A stretch of 64,000 nt of DNA from an uncultured Neomegalonema sp. (GCA_938008165.1 CALLLP010000011.1:1-64000), one strand, 5' to 3'. Shown: positions 44,662-54,055, counted from the first letter of the stretch. Translations and numbers: made by a program. Notes: a model not told the origin generated them from the sequence alone.

Positions 44662-45338
44662 TGTGGGAAACAATCGCCGATTTCGGCGCAATTATCATCG
44701 CTGACCTTGTCCTGTCTGGCGATAATGCCCTGATCATTGGCATGGCGGCGGCGGGCCTTGCGCCCGAACTGCGCAAGAAAGCCATTCTCTACGGCATGGT
44801 TATCGCTGCCGTTCTGCGAATCGTTTTCGCCGTCGTCGCGACAAAGCTGCTGGGCATTCCGGGCTTGTTGTTTATCGGCGGTGTGCTGCTGCTTTATGTA
44901 TGCTGGCATCTGTACAAGGATATCCGGGCGCATACGGATGATAAGGCGGAGGAGGCTCTGCTCGAAGCGGAGGAGGGCGGATATCAGGGCGCCCCCCAGA
45001 AGACGATGCGTCAGGCGCTGATCACGATCACGATTGCCGATGTTTCCATGTCGCTCGACAATGTGCTCGCCGTGGCGGCCATCGCGGATGGGGATACGAC
45101 GAAGCTGGTCTTCGGCCTTGGTCTCGCGATCCTGCTGATGGCCTTTGCGGCGACTATGATCATGAAGCTGCTTGCCCGGTATCCGGCGATTTCCTGGGCG
45201 GGGCTTGCGGTGCTTTTGTATGTGGCGTTCGAGATGCTGTACCGTGGTATCACGAATTGCGACACTGGAATTGGGCCTTTGATGGGGTTCCTGTCGGAGG
45301 CTCAATGTGTGCCGTCGGGCAAAGGGGGCGGACATTGA
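44661..45338 (+). CDS. TerC/YjbE family integral membrane protein
   Basis: A 225-residue protein with about six to seven helices and the duplicated TerC motif: IIADLVLSGDNALIIG near residue 12 and TIADVSMSLDNVLAVA near 125, whose acidic residues sit in the membrane. Relatives include manganese exporters (YkoY/Alx group) and tellurite-resistance TerC; metal transport, perhaps Mn2+ export or metal loading of exported enzymes, is likely. No yybP-ykoY riboswitch precedes it, since it is fused in translation to the GMC gene. The C-terminal tail has two Cys residues. Confidence 0.88.
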   Translation: MWETIADFGAIIIADLVLSGDNALIIGMAAAGLAPELRKKAILYGMVIAAVLRIVFAVVATKLLGIPGLLFIGGVLLLYVCWHLYKDIRAHTDDKAEEALLEAEEGGYQGAPQKTMRQALITITIADVSMSLDNVLAVAAIADGDTTKLVFGLGLAILLMAFAATMIMKLLARYPAISWAGLAVLLYVAFEMLYRGITNCDTGIGPLMGFLSEAQCVPSGKGGGH

Positions 45339-45461
45339 TCGCCCCTGTACCGGGCCGTGCGTGTGCTGCCCGATCCGGTCTTCGGCCCATGCGCGATTTC
45401 CGGCGCAGGGGCCACTTGAAATTCCCGGCCAAAGGGTCGGGTAGCGATCCGCGATCCATAT

Positions 45462-45486
45462 GCTTGTACAAGCAATCTTGTATAAG
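45462..45486. promoter_or_regulatory. tandem CTTGTAYAAG operator upstream of the TRAP operon
   Basis: A perfect palindrome GCTTGTACAAGC (45462-45473) is followed by CTTGTATAAG (45477-45486), with centres 14 bp apart. Both fit a CTTGTAYAAG half-site-symmetric consensus of the kind bound by GntR/FCD-type regulators, which commonly control TRAP operons. The pair is about 110 bp upstream of the binding-protein start. No regulator gene is adjacent. Confidence 0.55.
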
Positions 45487-45597
45487 AATATGGACCCATG
45501 ATACCAGCGGGTCTTACGAGGCGATGTCTCCGGTTGGGACGATTCCTTGCCGGGGGCCACGAGACGAAATCGAAAACAAACCTTCAGGGAGTTTACA

Positions 45598-46695
45598 ATG
45601 AAATTGCTCAAAAGCGCCGTCATGGGCGTTGCGATGGCCGCGCTGTCGACCGCTGCATTCGCCGAAACGGTAATCCGCGTCCAGTCCGTGATCCCATCCA
45701 AGGCTGACGAAGTCTTCATGCTCGGCGAATTCGCCAAGGATGTCAGCGATCTGACCGGCGGCAGCCTCAAAATCGAAATCCTGCCTGCGGGCGCGGTTGT
45801 CGGCGTGAAAGAAACCCTCGATGCGGTCGATAAGGGCCTGATCGAAGGTGGCTTCGCATGGACGCATTACTGGTCGGGCAAGCACCCTGCCGCCATGCTG
45901 TTCGGGTCGCCGGTCGCAGGCGCGGGTGTCGGCATCGACAACATCGCGTTCGTCTCGTGGTTCCAGTATGGCGGTGGTAAAGAGCTGTACGAAGAACTGT
46001 GGGACGAAATGGGCGTCAACGTGAAGGGCTTCATGCTCCAGCCCGTCGGCCCAGAGGCTCTCGGCTGGTTCAAAGAGCCGATCAACTCGATGGATGACTT
46101 CCGGAAGTACCGCTTCCGCACCCCTCCCGGCATTCCCGGTCAGACCTATAAAGACATCGGTGTCGCATCGGTCGCCATGGGCGGCGGTGACATCCTGCCC
46201 GCGCTGGAAAAAGGCGTCATCGACGCCGCCGAGTGGTGCTGCCCGAAGCCTGACTCGGTCTTCGGCTTCCAGAAAGTCCTGAAGCATTACTACCTGCAGG
46301 GTCTGCATCAGGTTGTTGTGAACGCCGACATGTACATCAACGGCGATGTGTATGACGGTCTTACCGATCTTGAGAAAAAAGCCCTCGAAGTTGCGGCCAA
46401 TGCATCGCTCTCGAAAGCAATGTCTTACCGTATCTACGAAAACGGCAAGGCTCTCAAAGACCTGACCGAAAATCACGGCGTCATCCTGCATGACACCCCT
46501 GCCGATTACTTCCCTGCATACATGAATGCAGCGAAAGCGTCTCTTGAGAAAAACTCGGAAGAAAACGAGTTCTTCGCAAAAGTCTGGCAGAGCCAGAAAG
46601 ACTTCGCCGCCATCGCCGTTCCTTTCTGGGCCGGTGCACAGGCGTCGAACGCATCGCTCGGCAAAGCCTTCGCCGACAGCGTCGCGAAGAAATAA
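45598..46695 (+). CDS. dctP: TRAP transporter solute-binding protein DctP
   Basis: A 365-residue periplasmic protein with a Sec signal (MKLLKSAVMGVAMAALSTAAFA). ATG 45598 follows AGGGAG; the longer frame is rejected. Family features: LTGGSLKIEILPAGAVVG near residue 60, KYRFRTPPGIPGQTYKDIG near 180 (the conserved Arg that contacts the substrate carboxylate), and VIDAAEWCCPKPDSVFGF near 205. The YYLQGLHQ segment resembles binding proteins of the mannitol/chloroaromatic or 2-oxo acid type. It works with the fused permease at 46834. The substrate is not predictable by eye. Confidence 0.92.
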   Translation: MKLLKSAVMGVAMAALSTAAFAETVIRVQSVIPSKADEVFMLGEFAKDVSDLTGGSLKIEILPAGAVVGVKETLDAVDKGLIEGGFAWTHYWSGKHPAAMLFGSPVAGAGVGIDNIAFVSWFQYGGGKELYEELWDEMGVNVKGFMLQPVGPEALGWFKEPINSMDDFRKYRFRTPPGIPGQTYKDIGVASVAMGGGDILPALEKGVIDAAEWCCPKPDSVFGFQKVLKHYYLQGLHQVVVNADMYINGDVYDGLTDLEKKALEVAANASLSKAMSYRIYENGKALKDLTENHGVILHDTPADYFPAYMNAAKASLEKNSEENEFFAKVWQSQKDFAAIAVPFWAGAQASNASLGKAFADSVAKK

Positions 46696-46730
46696 GATAC
46701 CGGGCGCTCTGCCCGATCCCGACACTCCTG

Positions 46731-46797
46731 CCCCGGCCAACGAGCCGGGGCCTCGATCGCCCCAAATGGCTTTTGTGGTTCCCGGTTTTTGCCGGGA
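46731..46797 (+). promoter_or_regulatory. two hairpins between dctP and the permease gene
   Basis: Hairpin 1: CCCCGGC (46731-46737) with GCCGGGG (46744-46750). Hairpin 2: TCCCGG (46780-46785) with CCGGGA (46792-46797), loop TTTTTG. This is the same arrangement as in the ABC importer at 18917-18979, and probably protects the dctP message and lowers permease expression. Confidence 0.55.
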
Positions 46798-46833
46798 GCA
46801 GGGACAACAAATTCAACATGGGGGGAATGACCG

Positions 46834-49176
46834 ATGGCTAACGAGCCTGGTATTGGCGAACTCGACATCACCGATGAACTGATCGCCGAACGGCGCGCCG
46901 AACCACCCGGTCAGACGCCCGAGGACATGACGTCCTGGCAGCGGCCGATAACCGCGTTTATCGATCTTCTGAATCTCTGGGCGGGGCGCATCATCTGCTT
47001 GATGCTGTTGCCGCTGATCTTCGTTATGGTGTTCGAGGTTGTCTCGCGCACCGGCTATGGCATGCTCGTCGCGAATGATATGGCCGACGAGGCCCGCGCA
47101 TGGGGCTTTGGTCCGACCTTATGGGTCTATGACATCAGCCGCATGGTTGGCGGGGTGTTGTTCATGGGCGCGGCAGGCTACGCCTTGTTGCGCGGCGTTC
47201 ATATCCGCGCCGACTTTCTCTATCGCAACTGGACGCCCAAGACGCAGGCGACGGTCGATGCGATCCTGTATATGGTATTCTATTTTCCGGCGATGCTGTT
47301 CTTTTTCTGGAGCGCGCTGGATTTTACCCTCGATTCTCTGGGCTGGCGCGGCTTTGGCAAGGAATGGGGGCGCTGGGAACAGGCGAGCGATTCCACGTGG
47401 GCACCGATCCTGTGGCCTGCGCGCATTTTTATGCCGATCGGCGCGTTGCTCTTGTTCCTGCAGGGTTTTCCTGAGCTGTTCCGTGCTTTTCACCAGATGG
47501 GCAAGGAGCGGGAGGCGAAGTTTCTCAAGATCTTCGTGCCCTATCTGATTTTGCTGGCGGTCGTATTCGTCGCGGTCTTTTTCGATAAGACGTTCCCGCT
47601 GTTCGACTGGATCGGTTCGCTGTTCGGAGATGGCCTCAGTCTCGACAAGCCGACCATCGGCCTCATCATGCTCGCCGCGATGCTGTTCTCGATTTTCGTG
47701 GGTTTTCCGATCTCGTTTACGCTGATTTTCCTTGGCTTCGTGTTTGGGTCATGGGGCTTTAACAGCGATCTGACCTTCTATCTGCTGACGCTTCAGACCA
47801 ACTCGACCATGCTCGACGATCAGCTCGTTGCCGTGCCCCTGTTTATCTTCATGGGCATTATGATGGAGAAGGCGGGCCTGATGGAGCGCCTCTTCATGGC
47901 TGTGCAGATGATGATGTCGCGCACGAAAGGCGCGCTGTTCATCGCGGTCTTGTTCGTCTCGACCATCTTCGCGGCCGCGACCGGCATCGTGGGGGCTTCC
48001 GTGACGATCCTTGGGATCATGGCGGCCAAGACGATGAATCGGTCGGGCTATGATGTGCGTCTTGCGGCGGGCACGATCACGGCGGGTGGCACGCTCGGCA
48101 TTCTCATTCCGCCCTCGATCATGCTGATCGTCATGGGTCCGGTGCTGGAAGTGCCGGTGACGGATCTGTTCCGCGCGGCGATCATCCCCGGTGTCATGCT
48201 GGCCGGTCTCTACATGCTCTACGCAATCGGGCGCTGCTGGATGAACCCCAGCCTTGGCCCGATCCTGCCCACCGAAGAACAGCCCGATACCTCGCCCTAT
48301 TACCTGCTCGAAGTCGCCATCGTCATGGCGGCGCTGGTTGCCTTTATCTGGCTTTGTACGCTGGGTGCGGCGGGGGTCTTGGCGTTCTTTCCGTTCGGTG
48401 GGTTGGTGATCCCGATCCTGTGGATCGTCTTCATGTTCGTCACCTTCCAGATCATGCGCCGGGTGAAGCCGGGCGGCTTCTACTTCTCGGATCTGTGGTA
48501 CGAATTCTTCATGGGCCTCGTGCCCCCGACCGTGCTGATTTCCTTTGCGCTCGGCTCGATCCTGCTGGGCTGGGCAACGCCTGCCGAAGCGGCGGCCTGC
48601 GGGGCCTTTGGCTCGATCTTCTTGTCGGTGCTCTATCGCAAGTTCAACCTGACGGGTCTGTATGACACGCTGATCAAGACGCTGGAAATCACGGTCCTGA
48701 TCATGTTCCTCGTCGCTGCATCCAACTTCTTTGGGGCTGTGTTCTCAAATCTTGGGACGCCGAAGATGCTGACGGAGTTGCTGCTCTCCCTCGATCTGGG
48801 GGCCGTTGCGACGCTGATCCTGATTATGGCGCTGATCTTCCTGCTCGGATGGCCGCTCGAATGGGTGCCGATCGTTCTGATCATCGTGCCGATCCTGATG
48901 CCGGTGGTCGAGACGCTCGGCCCGGCCTTCGGGATGGAGCGGGTCGATCTGCTGGTCTGGTTCGCGATCCTCGTGGCGGTCAACCTGCAAACGGCATGGC
49001 TGTCGCCGCCCGTCGCGCTCTCGGCCTACTTCCTCAAGGGGGTGGTGCCGGAATGGGACCTGAAGGACATCTATCTGGGCATGATGCAATTCATGGTGAT
49101 TCAGGTGATCGGACTGGTGCTGATCTTTGTGTTCCCACAGATTGCGCTATGGTTGCCCGCGTGGCTCGATAGCTGA
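46834..49176 (+). CDS. dctQM: fused TRAP transporter permease (DctQ-DctM)
   Basis: A 780-residue inner-membrane protein joining the small DctQ subunit (residues about 35-245, four helices, with HIRADFLYRNW typical of DctQ) to the large DctM transporter subunit (about 275-775, some twelve helices; GILIPPSIMLIVMGPVLEVPV and LPLEWVPIVLIIVPILMPV regions). Most TRAP systems encode these separately; fusions are known. Uptake is driven by an ion gradient with DctP supplying the substrate. GGGGGGA precedes the ATG. A strong terminator ends the operon. Confidence 0.95.
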   Translation: MANEPGIGELDITDELIAERRAEPPGQTPEDMTSWQRPITAFIDLLNLWAGRIICLMLLPLIFVMVFEVVSRTGYGMLVANDMADEARAWGFGPTLWVYDISRMVGGVLFMGAAGYALLRGVHIRADFLYRNWTPKTQATVDAILYMVFYFPAMLFFFWSALDFTLDSLGWRGFGKEWGRWEQASDSTWAPILWPARIFMPIGALLLFLQGFPELFRAFHQMGKEREAKFLKIFVPYLILLAVVFVAVFFDKTFPLFDWIGSLFGDGLSLDKPTIGLIMLAAMLFSIFVGFPISFTLIFLGFVFGSWGFNSDLTFYLLTLQTNSTMLDDQLVAVPLFIFMGIMMEKAGLMERLFMAVQMMMSRTKGALFIAVLFVSTIFAAATGIVGASVTILGIMAAKTMNRSGYDVRLAAGTITAGGTLGILIPPSIMLIVMGPVLEVPVTDLFRAAIIPGVMLAGLYMLYAIGRCWMNPSLGPILPTEEQPDTSPYYLLEVAIVMAALVAFIWLCTLGAAGVLAFFPFGGLVIPILWIVFMFVTFQIMRRVKPGGFYFSDLWYEFFMGLVPPTVLISFALGSILLGWATPAEAAACGAFGSIFLSVLYRKFNLTGLYDTLIKTLEITVLIMFLVAASNFFGAVFSNLGTPKMLTELLLSLDLGAVATLILIMALIFLLGWPLEWVPIVLIIVPILMPVVETLGPAFGMERVDLLVWFAILVAVNLQTAWLSPPVALSAYFLKGVVPEWDLKDIYLGMMQFMVIQVIGLVLIFVFPQIALWLPAWLDS

Positions 49177-49204
49177 CGGGTATTTCTGAATCCAGATGAG
49201 AGAA

Positions 49205-49239
49205 AGGCCGCGTCGGGGCATACCCGGCGCGGCCTTTTT
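49205..49239 (+). terminator. terminator of the TRAP operon
   Basis: AGGCCGCGTCGGG (49205-49217) pairs with CCCGGCGCGGCCT (49223-49235), 13 bp with one G-U pair and a 5-nt loop, running into five T residues (49235-49239). It lies between convergent genes. Confidence 0.92.
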
Positions 49240-49279
49240 CGATCTTGGGGCGGGGGAGGTCCGCGAGTGAGGCGGTTGG

Positions 49280-49831
49280 TTACGCCTTGTCCTGCAAACG
49301 CTCCTCCAGAACTTCCAGATCGGCTTCCAGCTTGCGCATGGCGGCCTCATCCGCCTGTTCGGTGACGCGACCGAGTTGATCGGCGGCACGAGTGATGGCG
49401 TGGACGCTCGCCGATACCAGCGTATCGCGCTCGGCACCGGGGGAGCGATGCGTGGCCCGCGCGGCGCGTTGCACGACGCTGTAGAGCGCCAGAAGCAGCC
49501 GCTTCACCGGCTGATGAACCCGCCGGGCAAAGCCGTCATCCGCCCGAACCCGCATTTCCAGCCGCGAGGTCTTCTCGGCCAGCGACCCAAGGGCCGTTTG
49601 CAGGTCGGGCGCGTCTTCCGCCGTATCGCCCCGTGCTTCCAGAAATGCCGAAACCGCATCGCGCAATTCGGTTTCCAGGGGGGTCTCCGACATATCGAGC
49701 GGGGTGTCGGGCGTTTCCTCGACCGTTGGCATATCGCCGGTATTCGCAGCGTTCGTTTGATCGCGTTTGAGCGACCAGCGCAACCAGAGGACCACGGCGA
49801 TGATAGTTCCGAGAAGGATCAGAAAGCGCAT
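49280..49831 (-). CDS. hypothetical single-pass membrane protein
   Basis: A 183-residue protein with an N-terminal transmembrane anchor (LILLGTIIAVVLWLRWSL), an acidic Thr/Pro-rich linker (about 25-55), and a cytoplasmic-type helical domain ending in a predicted coiled coil (ADQLGRVTEQADEAAMRKLEADLEVLEERL). I do not recognise the family with confidence; some XpaC-like proteins share the anchor-plus-helices layout. The next upstream gene on the same strand encodes another small membrane protein, with a weak terminator between them. Confidence 0.75.
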   Translation of the reverse strand: MRFLILLGTIIAVVLWLRWSLKRDQTNAANTGDMPTVEETPDTPLDMSETPLETELRDAVSAFLEARGDTAEDAPDLQTALGSLAEKTSRLEMRVRADDGFARRVHQPVKRLLLALYSVVQRAARATHRSPGAERDTLVSASVHAITRAADQLGRVTEQADEAAMRKLEADLEVLEERLQDKA

Positions 49832-49856
49832 GTTGTCCTCATTGCTTGGGGTTGTT

Positions 49857-49877
49857 CAAAAGAGCGTCTCACGCTCT
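49857..49877 (-). terminator. short hairpin with T run between two small membrane-protein genes
   Basis: On the minus strand, AGAGCGT-GAG-ACGCTCT (49861-49877) is followed by TTTT. The 7-bp stem overlaps the stop codon of the upstream 91-residue gene. It is a modest terminator candidate. Confidence 0.45.
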
Positions 49878-50151
49878 ATACGATGATCCATACGAGAAAG
49901 ATGAAAAAGAAGATCAGCGCCCATATCCACGATGCGGCCCATGTGCGGCGCAGCTGTCGATGGCTGGAATCGCGCATGAAAAACTGGATACGTTCCATCG
50001 TCGTGCCGGGAGGGGGCAGGGCGGTCGATGCGGTGTTCTCCCCTTCATAAGGCCAAGCCATACGCCGCATCACGACCACTTGGTAATAGAGTGCCCGACC
50101 CAGGGCGAGGATGGCGAAAAGGCCAAGGGTGAGGGTCAGCAGCGTTTTCAT
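49876..50151 (-). CDS. hypothetical small protein with two transmembrane helices
   Basis: A 91-residue protein from ATG 50149-50151 (upstream frame extension ignored). There is one helix at each end (LLTLTLGLFAILALGRALYYQ and WIWALIFFFIFLVWIIV) and a polar middle with a Pro-rich turn (TALPPPGTTMERI). Topology would put both ends on the same side. No family is recognised. It lies 55 bp past the clpB stop and is separated from it by the clpB terminator. Confidence 0.7.
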   Translation of the reverse strand: MKTLLTLTLGLFAILALGRALYYQVVVMRRMAWPYEGENTASTALPPPGTTMERIQFFMRDSSHRQLRRTWAASWIWALIFFFIFLVWIIV

Positions 50152-50166
50152 TCGATTCTCCCGGAC

Positions 50167-50197
50167 AAAAAAGCGCGGACCCATTGCCCGCGCTTTT
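50167..50197 (-). terminator. clpB terminator
   Basis: AAAAGCGCGG (50169-50178) pairs with CCGCGCTTTT (50188-50197) with a 9-nt loop. On the minus strand the stem is followed by a T run (complement of 50167-50172). This is a clear intrinsic terminator 10 bp past the clpB stop. Confidence 0.92.
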
Positions 50198-50206
50198 CGT
50201 CATGAT

Positions 50207-52837
50207 TCAGTGGACTGTCAGTCCTTCGCCCGCATCACCGGAAGGGGGAGTGGAGAGAACGACCGTGTCGCCGACAATAAGGCCGTCATCGTTCGCCGTC
50301 ACCGCGACCGTTTCACCATCCTTGACGGTGCCGGAGAGAATACGCTCGGCGAGCGGGTCTTCCAGCGCCTTCTGGATCACGCGCTTTAGCGGGCGGGCGC
50401 CATAGGCGGGGTCATAGCCGCGCTCGGCCAGCCAGCTTCGTGCGCCCTCGTCCAGCGTGATGCCGATCTTGCGACCGGCGAGGCGCGTTTCGAGGCGGTC
50501 GAGCTGAATATCGACGATCCCGGCCATGTGCTCGCGGGCGAGCCGGTCGAAGATGATGATTTCGTCCAGCCGGTTCAGGAATTCGGGGCGGAAATGCGCC
50601 CGTACCGCGTCCATCACCGCGTCGCGTGCAGGCCCCATCGCCGCCCCATCCGCCATCGCGGTCAGGGCCTGACTGCCCAGATTCGACGTCAGGATGATAA
50701 TCGTGTTGCGGAAATCGACCGTGCGCCCCTGACCGTCGGTCAAGCGGCCCTCGTCGAGCACCTGAAGCAGAACGTTAAAGACATCCGGATGCGCCTTTTC
50801 CACCTCGTCGAACAGCACGACCTGATAGGGCCGCCGCCGCACCGCTTCGGTCAGAACCCCGCCTTCGTCATAGCCGACATAGCCGGGGGGTGCGCCGATC
50901 AGGCGGGCGACGGAGTGCTTTTCCATGAATTCGGACATGTCGATCCGGGCCATGGCCGTATCGTCATCAAACAAAAACATCGCCAGCGCTTTGGTCAGCT
51001 CGGTTTTGCCTACACCCGTCGGGCCGAGAAACAGAAAACTGCCCAGTGGCTTGTTCGGGTCGGAGATACCCGCCCGCGCGCGGCGGACGGCACTGGAAAC
51101 AGCGGTGACCGCATCCTCTTGCCCGATCACGCGCTTGGCGATTTCTTCTTCCATGCGCAGCAGTTTTTCGCGCTCGCCTTCCAGCATCTTATCGACGGGA
51201 ACGCCGGTCCAGCGCGAAACGACCGCCGCGATATGCTCCGGCGCGACCGCTTCCTCGACCAGCACATCGCTTTCCTCGCCTTCGGCTTCGGCCAGCTTTT
51301 TCTCCAGATCGGGGATCAGGCCATAGCTCAGCTCTCCCGCTTTGGCGAGGTCGCCCCGGCGTTTCGCATCGTCCAGCTCGTTGCGGGCATGGTCGAGCTG
51401 TTCCTTGATCTCGCGTGCATCGGCCAGCGTGTCGCGCTCCGCCTCCCATTGGGCGGTCAGAGCGCGGGATTGCTCCTCCAGATGCGAGAGGGCGTCTTCC
51501 AGCTTTTCGAGCCGGTCGATGGAGCCTTGATCGGTTTCTTTCTTCAGGGCTTCGGCTTCGATCTTTTTCTGGATGATCTCGCGGTCTAGGGCGTCGAGTT
51601 CTTCGGGTTTGGAATCGACTTCCATGCGCAGGCGCGACGCGGCCTCGTCCATCAGGTCGATGGCCTTGTCCGGCAAGAAGCGGTCCGCGATGTAGCGGTT
51701 CGACAGCGTTGCCGCCGAGACCAGCGCGGCATCGGAAATGCGCACTCCGTGATGGACCTCGTATTTTTCCTTCAGACCGCGCAGAATCGATACGGTGTCC
51801 TGTACCGTCGGTTCGGCCACGAAGATCGGCTGAAAACGCCGCGCGAGGGCTGCGTCTTTTTCGACATGCTTGCGGTATTCATCGAGCGTCGTGGCCCCGA
51901 TGCAGTGCAACTCGCCCCGTGCCAGCGCGGGTTTGAGCAGGTTGGAGGCATCCATGGCGCCATCCGCCTTGCCCGCCCCGACCAGCGTATGCATCTCGTC
52001 GATGAACAGGATGATCTGGCCCGCTTCGGCCATCACCTCGTTCAGCACGGCTTTCAGGCGCTCCTCGAACTCGCCGCGATATTTCGCACCCGCAATCAGG
52101 CTGCCCATATCCAGGGACATCAGCTTCTTGTCGCGCAGGCTTTCGGGTACGTCGCCATCCACGATGCGCCGGGCCAGACCCTCCGCGATGGCGGTTTTGC
52201 CGACACCTGGCTCGCCGATGATGACGGGATTGTTCTTTGTCCGGCGGCTGAGGACTTGCATCGCACGGCGGATTTCCTCGTCGCGGCCAATGACCGGATC
52301 GATCTTGCCTTCGCGCGCCGCTTCGGTCAGGTCGCGGGCGTATTTTTTCAGCGCGTCGAAGCCATCCTCGGCGCTGGCGGTATCGGCGGTGCGCCCCTTG
52401 CGCAGATCATTGATGACGGTGTTCAGCGATTGCGCGTTCACGCCTGCATCATCGAGAATCTTGGCAGAATCCGACCGCTGCACCATTCCGAGCGCCTGTA
52501 ACAATCGCTCGACGGTCACATAGCTGTCGCCCGCCTTTTCGGCCAGTTTTTCGGCCTGCTCAAACACGCGCGCGAGTTCGGGGGACAGGTATACCTGTCC
52601 CGCGCCGCCGCCCGAGACCTTCGGCAGCTTGCCCAAGGCCAATTCGGTATCGCGCAGCGCCGCCGCCGGGTCGCCACCTGCCTTGCGAATCAGGTTTTGC
52701 GCCAATCCCTGATCGTCATCGAGCAGGACTTTCAGCAAATGCACAGGGGTAAAGGTCTGATGGCCTTCACGCAGCGCCATGCCCTGCGCCGATTGCACAA
52801 AGCCTTTGGAGCGTTCACTCAGTTTATCGACATTCAT
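50207..52837 (-). CDS. clpB: ClpB disaggregase chaperone
   Basis: An 876-residue Hsp100 AAA+ protein: N domain (about 1-145), first ATPase with Walker [14 protein letters not shown] near 205 and Walker [12 protein letters not shown], the coiled-coil middle domain (about 405-525, rich in Glu/Lys/Leu), second ATPase with [13 protein letters not shown] near 605 and [14 protein letters not shown], and a C-terminal domain with [15 protein letters not shown]. The presence of the middle domain separates it from ClpA/ClpC. It acts as a hexamer with DnaK to resolve aggregates. GGAG precedes the ATG, and a possible RpoH promoter is about 105 bp upstream. Confidence 0.97.
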   Translation of the reverse strand: MNVDKLSERSKGFVQSAQGMALREGHQTFTPVHLLKVLLDDDQGLAQNLIRKAGGDPAAALRDTELALGKLPKVSGGGAGQVYLSPELARVFEQAEKLAEKAGDSYVTVERLLQALGMVQRSDSAKILDDAGVNAQSLNTVINDLRKGRTADTASAEDGFDALKKYARDLTEAAREGKIDPVIGRDEEIRRAMQVLSRRTKNNPVIIGEPGVGKTAIAEGLARRIVDGDVPESLRDKKLMSLDMGSLIAGAKYRGEFEERLKAVLNEVMAEAGQIILFIDEMHTLVGAGKADGAMDASNLLKPALARGELHCIGATTLDEYRKHVEKDAALARRFQPIFVAEPTVQDTVSILRGLKEKYEVHHGVRISDAALVSAATLSNRYIADRFLPDKAIDLMDEAASRLRMEVDSKPEELDALDREIIQKKIEAEALKKETDQGSIDRLEKLEDALSHLEEQSRALTAQWEAERDTLADAREIKEQLDHARNELDDAKRRGDLAKAGELSYGLIPDLEKKLAEAEGEESDVLVEEAVAPEHIAAVVSRWTGVPVDKMLEGEREKLLRMEEEIAKRVIGQEDAVTAVSSAVRRARAGISDPNKPLGSFLFLGPTGVGKTELTKALAMFLFDDDTAMARIDMSEFMEKHSVARLIGAPPGYVGYDEGGVLTEAVRRRPYQVVLFDEVEKAHPDVFNVLLQVLDEGRLTDGQGRTVDFRNTIIILTSNLGSQALTAMADGAAMGPARDAVMDAVRAHFRPEFLNRLDEIIIFDRLAREHMAGIVDIQLDRLETRLAGRKIGITLDEGARSWLAERGYDPAYGARPLKRVIQKALEDPLAERILSGTVKDGETVAVTANDDGLIVGDTVVLSTPPSGDAGEGLTVH

Positions 52838-52940
52838 CTCTTGCTACTCCCAAGCGTGAAGCGATCATCGCCCGTATACGGCACGAAACTTGCTCCACCT
52901 CACAAACGAAAGATCGGCCTGATACGGCCGGGTTGACTCC

Positions 52941-52970
52941 TAGGTGGGAGTGCGGTGCTTGCATTCCAAG
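52941..52970 (-). promoter_or_regulatory. possible RpoH (heat-shock) promoter of clpB
   Basis: Read on the minus strand: CTTGGAA (52964-52970 complement), 15 bases, CCCACCTA (52941-52948 complement). This resembles the CTTGAAA / CCCCATNT heat-shock consensus at an accepted spacing. Location about 105 bp before the clpB ATG fits. Confidence 0.45.
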
Positions 52971-53031
52971 GTCGTTGAAAAGTCGAATTATTAATTTTCG
53001 AAGCGTATGCTGATCTTTGGGGGACGGTTGG

Positions 53032-53589
53032 ATGAATGAGGACAGGATGGGCAATCCTAGCGAAGCGACACGGCGCGCGGTGCTGTTGGGCATCGGAGCA
53101 ACCCTTGCCACACCGGCCCTTGCGCAGGCCCGTATTCCCAACACGCGGGCGCTCTCATTGCATAATACGCGCACGGATGAGCGCTTTGACGGGGTTTATT
53201 ACGCCGATGGTATCTATGAGCCGGAGGCGATGGCCGCGCTTGATGGAATCCTGCGCGATCATACCGCGGATGAAGTGACCATCATGGATGTGCGCCTCTA
53301 CAATCTGTTTTCCCGGCTGCAATCGACGCTGGATACGACTGAACCCTTGCGGATCACATCGGGCTACCGCACGCGCGCGACGAATGATGCGCTGCGCAAA
53401 CGCACCCGCTGGGCCGCGAAAAACAGCCTGCATATCGAAGGCATGGCGGCAGATTTCAAATTGCCGGGAACATCCTCGCGCACCCTGTCACGGGCGGCGA
53501 CGAGCCTGAAAATGGGGGGCGTGGGCACCTATCGCGGGGCATCCTTCATTCATGTGGATGTCGGTGACGTTCGAAGCTGGGTGCGGTAG
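53032..53589 (+). CDS. DUF882/YcbK-like exported protein, short paralogue
   Basis: A 185-residue protein from ATG 53032 (GGGGGA 8 bases upstream). Twin-arginine signal (ATRRAVLLGIGATLATPALAQA) and the same LAS-type landmarks as the paralogue at 11942-12661: ITSGYRTRATN, HIEGMAADFKLPG and ASFIHVDVG. It lacks the extra 50 or so N-terminal residues of the paralogue. Probably a periplasmic murein-binding or murein-cleaving protein. Divergent from clpB. Confidence 0.86.
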   Translation: MNEDRMGNPSEATRRAVLLGIGATLATPALAQARIPNTRALSLHNTRTDERFDGVYYADGIYEPEAMAALDGILRDHTADEVTIMDVRLYNLFSRLQSTLDTTEPLRITSGYRTRATNDALRKRTRWAAKNSLHIEGMAADFKLPGTSSRTLSRAATSLKMGGVGTYRGASFIHVDVGDVRSWVR

Positions 53590-53629
53590 CGCGAGCGGTA
53601 ATCTGAGATGATCGCAAGCTGTGCGGCGC

Positions 53630-54055
53630 TTAGCGGGGCGGGTCGGTACGGTCCATCTGTGCCTGAAGATCGTCTTTATGGCGCATCAGCAATGCGATGG
53701 CCGCCCGGTCACTGGGGATCGTCTCGATGGCCTTGCCATAGAGGTCGATAATCCCGCTTTCCAGCCGGTTCACATCGGTTTTCATCATCCTAAAAGGCAT
53801 GGTCGGCCGGATCGTCGTGGCGGTGTCCTTGGTGCAGGGGAGCCACGATCCGTCTGCCTGCGGCTCCAGCGCTCTCGACAGCATCAGCCGGTCGAGTTCG
53901 GCGATATGCAGGGTGCGGATCGCGCAATATTGATCTAAAAAGAACGAGGTATCGGCCCTGTCGGTTTGCTCGGATAGTCCCTTATAGAGATCGTAGGAAT
54001 TGAGAAGACGGGTGTGTAAACATCTGAGGGTATAACCACCATCGATAAACGTCAT
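53630..54055 (-). CDS. hypothetical helical protein (ferritin-like/DUF2383-like pattern)
   Basis: A 141-residue protein, mostly helical. Paired segments such as YCAIRTLHIAELDRLMLSRAL and VNRLESGIIDLYGKAIETIP recall the DUF2383/PA2169 four-helix bundle, but the match is by eye and some metal ligands are not obvious. ATG 54053-54055 is chosen over a TTG four codons earlier; no strong ribosome binding site is seen. The upstream region is AT-rich. No functional link to the neighbours is evident. Confidence 0.6.
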   Translation of the reverse strand: MTFIDGGYTLRCLHTRLLNSYDLYKGLSEQTDRADTSFFLDQYCAIRTLHIAELDRLMLSRALEPQADGSWLPCTKDTATTIRPTMPFRMMKTDVNRLESGIIDLYGKAIETIPSDRAAIALLMRHKDDLQAQMDRTDPPR

